From contig OX638368.1 in NCBI GenBank assembly GCA_951812925.1, positions 22,941,187 through 23,005,186 on the forward strand: a stretch of DNA of 64,000 nt. Direction: 5' to 3'. Of this stretch, positions 58,311 through 64,000 are shown one piece after another (position 1 is the stretch's first letter; each line of letters begins with the position of its first letter). The notes under the pieces were generated by a model that made no database searches, had not been told where the DNA came from, and saw only the letters and a program-made list of their open reading frames with translations. This DNA comes from Calliopum simillimum (taxonomy: Eukaryota > Arthropoda > Insecta > Diptera > Lauxaniidae). Both the position numbers and the translations under genes were made by a program.

Positions 58311-59190
58311 CAGAGTGTATCGCAAAAGGTTACGAAGCTTTTGGGAGGTGATGGAGGAGGCCTAGACTAACAAAAAATTGCACATGGGGGGTCTAAAATG
58401 TACCCCTGAGGAGTTGTGGAAAAAAATTGATTTTCAGAATTGTTTTACAAAAAGAGTTTTCTTAGATCACCCGCACGCTTTTTCATTGGAAACTGTAGCA
58501 AGTTGTTAAAGCTTTCTAAGAGTGTTTTTGGTTTATAGGGTTTAAAAGGATTATGCAAAATTCTGAACCATTGAAGTTGATATTTTAAGTTTTTTTCCTT
58601 TTTTTTTTTTTTTTTTTTGACTTTCGAGGCCATTTTGGCATCAAAAAGGACTTTTTAATATACCTCTTTATATTTTTTTTTTTGGAATTCTTGTTAAATT
58701 TCCATAAATTCGGTAGTACTTTTGTCATACAAATTTTTTGGTTTGAGATCAGAAAAAAATAATTTTATGTAACAACACACACGTTATATGCACGCACTGC
58801 CCTTTATCTACCGGAGCCTTCAAACGGTTTGTTCTTGAAAATTATTTTTTTCTGACCTCATATTAAAAAATTGGTATGACAAATGTGAAACTGAATTAAA
58901 GTAAATTTAACAAGGATTCCAAAAAAAATTATAAAAAGGTATGTTAATATGACGTTTTTCAAACTAAAATGGCCGCCAAAGCAAAAAAGTAGAAAGAAAT
59001 ATTTTAAATAACAACTTTAAAGGTACAATACTTTGCAAAATCCTTTGAAATCCTATAAATCAAATACACCTTTAGGAGGCTCATACAATTAGCGAAAAGT
59101 TTCTCATAAAAATGTTTTTTCTAAAACATTAGAGTGACCCAAGAACATTTTTTTTGTAAAATAAGTCAGAAAATCAGTTTTTTTCTTATA
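58311..59190. mobile_element. Foldback element, family A copy 2
   Basis: Left end CAGAGTGTATCGCAAAAGG, then TGGGAGGTGATGGAGGAGGC, matching the inverse of the right end of 1518-2471. Arms are inverted around about 58760. The right end is eroded. The left end here and the right end there define the family terminus. Confidence 0.75.
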
Positions 59191-61208
59191 ACTAGGTACA
59201 GAGCGCCGGGAGAAATAATGTTCACAGGGAAAAAAGACGATGCCACGCCTATGAAAAAATTCATCACAAATGATATTTGGAGCATAAGTAAAATGCATCG
59301 GGACAAATAACAACCTTTGATAAAATTGGTGGTGCCACGTCAACTTCATAGGATAAGGTGAAGCAAGGTACACCAGGAAATTCTGGTTATTTGTAAGATT
59401 ATCAATTTAAAATTTGTTCAGTGGAAAAAAAAAATTTACCATCCGACACATCCCGTGTGACCGTGCTTAAAATTATATTAAAAAAAAAAAGGATAAAACA
59501 TTTTTGGGTAAAATCAAAACCATTTTTAAGACAACACCAATGTACAACATTCTAAAACTAGTCACATTGAAATATTTCCTCAGTTTGCACTGAAGCCGGC
59601 GTTTAAATTTTTGGCCGAGAAAATCACTACTGTTTTTGTCCCGTTCGTATGCCTTGGTTTTTTGCAATTTTCCTAAAAACGAAAAATTGCCGAAAAACAA
59701 AACTAACACTAATTAAAGGGCGAATTATGAGCTATAAATTAAGCCTTTGCCAAAAAAAAAGCCGTTCTATTTTGACTTTTTTCAGCTTTATATGTTTCCG
59801 AAGGTCGCGTTCGACAGCATGAAAATGCCAATATATGATATTGTCGTCTGTGGAATTTTTTTTTTTGTTTCAATAAATAAGTACTTATACACATACACAT
59901 TGCACATTATCCAATGATTTTCCATATAAAACTTCGAAAGTGTTATTACTTGATATGACTAATTCCAAACAAATGTAACTACCTTTGTTCGATTAGTAAT
60001 TTGATGATAATTAAATTTTATTTTTTTTTTATCACTTTGTAATTTTTATCACTTTAATTTTTTTAAATATTTTTTTTTTTTACTTTTGCACGCGCATATA
60101 AAAATTTAATACAAATATTAAGAAATTTTTCGCGAATTTCTTTTAAATACCAAATATAACCAAACGCGCCGCTAGCAAAAATACTTCTAAAAACCACATG
60201 CCCAATGATACTTTCTTTTAAGTGTGATCCAAGTAATCTTTCAATAAACGTCGTCTTGCTAAAAGGGGCTTTCTTGCATGAAGTAGCAACACAGAGAGAA
60301 GTAGCATAACGCGGGCGCGATAAGATATTTTATTTGTAATCAAAATATTATTGAAAAAAATCAAAATATCAAGTGGATTTTCTTTATCAAACACTTTGTG
60401 CATTAACACCTCGTGCCTGAAGAAATACATTCAAATAAAAATGAAGAAAAAAATCGACAATTATCGATCGATTGATTCACAAATCAATTTGCTAAAAAAA
60501 AAAAAAAAATTATAAATAAATAATCAGAGATCAATGTTAAGCGCTGCGCTGGGCATAATCATCTATGATATATAGCTATTAAATTTAATAAAAAATAATA
60601 GAATTAATATGTGTAAAAAAAAAAAACATTAAACAAAAAATAATTATAAGCTAATTAGAAAGTAAATTGCCCTTACGAAATACATAAAAAAATACATTTT
60701 ATTTTTTTTAAGAAAATACAATACGTCAAGGTTGTTGACTTTTGAAAATTTTCCCTTTAAGACTCGTATTGAAGTATGATTTAACATGAGCATATTGAAC
60801 AGCTTAAGCGTAAATTAAGCAATTTTTGTTAAAACTTTTATTTTACAATACTTTTACAAAACTGTATTGCGCCGTCTACACGATCTTGCTTTGCCGCACA
60901 ATCCAATAAGTTTGCATTAGTAAACCAACTATTTCTAGATTCATAGAACTAGACCAAAGTCGAGCTTTTCACTGTTCAAACTTCCCGTCTACACATGCAT
61001 AAGGTATTGCCTGCAAAAACTGCTTCGCTCCAGCAAGTCTTCGGTAAATGAAGAACGTGTGAACGACTCTCAAATCTTGCTCCACTTAGAGATATGAGCG
61101 AGTTCAAAATCATCACTTAAATTTCAATTCTTTATCAATATTGACAACATTTTTATTTTTTTTGATTACACTAGTTTACAGCCAAAATTCCCAGCGAATG
61201 CCGTTACT
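59191..61208. other. A+T-rich intergenic DNA
   Basis: Low-complexity A+T-rich DNA, strongest at 60480-60720. It includes short GCCACGCC/GCCACGTC phrases near 59240-59340 like those in the tandem repeats at both ends of the window. No gene is seen. Confidence 0.4.
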
Positions 61209-62895
61209 CATTTTATATGGAAAATGGGCTGCTGATTCCGAAAATCGAATTTTTTTTTTTTTTATTTCGTGTCGTTTTCGAGATATCGGTCATTTTCGGT
61301 TTTTGGACCAAAAAAAAAGATAGTTCCATTAATAATACAAATATCTCAAGAACCAATGTTTGTATTTAAACAAGTAATATGTCATATTAAAGGTAATTAA
61401 ATTACCTACAAATGATATCCACATCACTTTTTGGTTGGTTCGTTAGTTTCGATGAAATAAACTGATTTCTAAAAAAAAAATTTTTTTTTTTCGAAAAAAT
61501 TAAGAAAAAATCAAATTCAACTTCAAATTTATACAAGAAGACATAACTTTTTAATAATATTTTTTTTTTGTATCATAGACTATATATTTGTGAAGAAAAT
61601 AAGATATCATTTAAGAAAATCGATGGAAAAATGCAAAAGTTGTATACAATTCATTGATAAGTTACCAAAATGCGTTTTTCCCTATTTTTCCGTTTTTTTT
61701 GTAATAAACAGTTCGAAAATTTGAAACTTTTTGTAAAAGAAATTAGAAAATCCAAAAAATTCTTAAAGAAGGCATTAAAAGGAAATACCCGTGCCTCGCC
61801 GTTTTTCCCTCGCACGTCAGATTTTTTTTTAATCGATTTTTGAAGTTTTTTAATCCACTGTACATGAAAAAACAGAAATAACGCATTCTTGTGTTAAATC
61901 GATGAATTTAACTATATGATCCTTACATCTGAGGTGTATTATGTGTTCAGTAAACTTATGCAGGATACTGCGAGGAATATTTTTGTAGAAAATTTTAACC
62001 CTCTAAAACCCTCACATGTGGGTCATTTTGACCCCCACATGAAGGTCATTTTGACCTACATGTGGGGGTTTGAGAGGGTTAAAATTGTCTACAAAAATAT
62101 TCCGCGTAGTATCCTGCATAAGTTTGCTGAAGACATGATACACCTCAGATGTAAGGATCATATAGTTAAATTCATCGATTTAACACAAGAATGCGTTATT
62201 TCTGTTTTTTCATGTACAGTGGATTAAAAAACTTCAAAAATCGATTAAAAAAAAATCTGACGTGCTAGGGAAAAACGGCGAGGCACGGGTATTTCCTTTT
62301 AATACATTCTTTAAGAATTTTTTGGATTTTCTAATTTCTTTTACAAAAAGTTTCAAATTTTCGAACAGTTTATTACAAAAAAACGGAAAAATAGGGAAAA
62401 ACGCATTTTGGTAACTTATCAATGAATTGTATACAACTTTTGCATTTTTCCATCGATTTTCTTAAATGATATCTTATTTTCTTCACAAATATATAGTCTA
62501 AGATACAAAAAAAAAATATTATAAAAAAGTTATGTCTTCTTGTATAAATTTGAAGTTGAATTTGATTTTTTCTTAATTTTTTCGAAAAAAAAAATTTTTT
62601 CTCAATTTTTTCGAAAAAAAAAATTTTTTTTTTTAGAAATCAATTTATTTTACCGAAACTAACGAACCAACCAAAAAGTGATGTGGATATCATTTGTAGG
62701 TAATTTAATTACCTTTAATATGACATATTATTTGTTTAAATACAAACATTGGTTCTTGAGATATTTGTATTTTAATGGAACTATCTTTTTTTTTTGGTCC
62801 AAAAACCGAAAATGACCGATATCTCGAAAACGACACAAAATAAAAAAAAAAAATTGCGATTTTCGGAATCAGCAGCCCATTTTCCATATAAAATG
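61209..62895. repeat. 1.7-kb palindrome
   Basis: CATTTTATATGGAAAATGGG at 61209 is the inverse of the sequence ending at 62895, and the arms match almost continuously to the centre near 62038. There, CACATGTGGGTCATTTTGAC-type text is itself palindromic. The right arm has a ~30-bp extra duplication of an A/T run near 62590. It is non-coding. Confidence 0.9.
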
Positions 62896-62924
62896 ACATG
62901 AACTGGTCGAAAAGTGAGGGCAAT

Positions 62925-63330
62925 GACCTAAGTGTCACGCCCACTTTTTAACAAGTGAACATTTCAACATGTTATATCTCGCCAAATTTACAAGATATTT
63001 TCATAAAATATGATATGGTTAGTATGTGCTGAACATAAATATTATACACTGCTCAAAAAGTGGGCATATCCAGATAAGTTTTGCGCCCATTTTGTTTTTT
63101 TTTTTACTTATGTACATTTTAAAATGTTATATCTCACAAGCGGTACAAGCTATTTTATTGAAACTTGGTAAGCATAAATTATACACTATAGTCAAGAAGT
63201 GGGCGTCGTTGAATAAGTGCCACGCCTACTTTTTCAGAATTAGACACTTAATCAGGTTATATCTCTCAAACTAATAAAGCTAAATAACATAAGCTGATAA
63301 AAAAATGCCACGCCAACTTTTCAAACATAA
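62925..63330. repeat. Degenerate tandem repeat, ~125-bp unit
   Basis: Three or four units share GTTATATCTC, AAATTATACACT and GCCACGCCCACTTTTT-like phrases. They resemble, loosely, the repeat at 150-1060. Confidence 0.55.
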
Positions 63331-63489
63331 GTTTCACATCCTCCATGTATATTGAGTAACAATAAAACTGGAAATTAAAAATGAATTGTCCTTACAGCTC
63401 TTAAATCGCCACAAAAAATCCTATTAGAAAATTAGCATTTTATTCAAAACAGTATTGAATTTTGTAAAGATAAGTGAAGGACAGTGACG

Positions 63490-63835
63490 AGTAAAATATG
63501 TCTTGATCTTGGTAAATTTTTGAGGCCAAAACCAAGACTCTGAAATAATTCTAAGGAAAAGACTTGGTCTTGGTCACGATGATCATCAATATCAAGACTG
63601 CTTTATTTATATGAGTGCTATGCCCCTTTTAAGCATAAAATTATCTCTCAATTCGGAATCTTAAAAGCTAGCTTTTTGAAAAAATAAGCTTTGGAAATTT
63701 TTAACAATCTTTAGTTTAGTTTGTTAGTTTTTTCAAGACCTAGACTGAGACCAAGACTTAATACTCGAGACCAAGACCAAGACTCCATATCAAAACCAAG
63801 ACCAATGCTCAGTGTCTTAGACCCAGACCAAGACT
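63490..63835. repeat. CTTGGTCTTGG / ACCAAGACCAAG repeat, second locus
   Basis: The left part has GTCTTGATCTTGG and the right part ACCAAGACCAAGACT words, as in 36174-36531. The ends are less clear here. Confidence 0.5.
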
Positions 63836-64000
63836 GTTCGTAGACTAATTTAATAGTACATATATCCCAAATAAGTAATGCTCTCATTATAGCGTTTTAA
63901 ACTTCTTTGCTTATATGGCTCGGGCCAAGCTATTTTGGTCAAATAGACGGATATGTGCAGATCGACTCAAGAGATATAAACCACATCTACCGCAATGCAT

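Overview
The window is nuclear DNA from an insect, almost certainly a higher (brachyceran) fly. The four host genes are spliced with GT-AG introns, and their proteins fit dipteran beta-carbonic anhydrase, RagA-type GTPase, GILT thiol reductase and a FAM43-type PTB protein. Non-coding DNA is A+T rich and full of transposons. A tephritid or similar large-genome fly is plausible, but the sequence does not settle the species.

Host genes: CAHbeta (+, 3232-13496, 4 exons) carries a 9.4 kb first intron packed with mobile DNA. It converges on RagA-B (-, 14316-15505, 5 exons). GILT (+, 31739-41113, 5 exons) has a signal peptide but a CPDS active site instead of CxxC. The FAM43-like gene (-, 50756-56342, 3 coding exons) encodes a PTB domain split over exons 1 and 2. 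All exon joins keep frame, so these genes look functional. They are independent eukaryotic genes and no shared pathway can be claimed.

Repeats: 1-3200 holds degenerate tandem repeats, a short TIR element and a foldback element. CAHbeta intron 1 holds a rosa-like DD41D mariner, three decayed transposase pieces, nested foldbacks, a palindrome with two 490-bp arms and two foldbacks built from GGGCGTTATTTC-type modules. Next come an interstitial (CCTAA)n array of 858 bp (16421-17278), a tract with six copies of a 12-bp motif, and a complete LTR retrotransposon (19343-27885). Further foldbacks, tRNA-like modules and minisatellites surround the GILT exons. Between GILT and the FAM43-like gene is a three-level nest: a mariner inside a Helitron inside a Tc1-like element (44518-48008). 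The last 7.5 kb holds two more foldbacks, one 1.7 kb long.

The most interesting object is the LTR element. Its 2.03 kb LTRs are nearly identical and flanked by a 4-bp duplication, so it moved recently. Yet it has no reverse transcriptase, RNase H or integrase. It encodes an intact Gag, a protease in the -1 frame reached through a correctly phased GGGAAAC site before a possible pseudoknot, and about 680 residues of basic low-complexity protein whose stop codon lies inside the 3' LTR. Each LTR also carries six hairpins with unlike stems but a near-constant 7-nt loop (TGYTCAC) closed by CTG:CAG-type pairs, with compensatory changes between copies.
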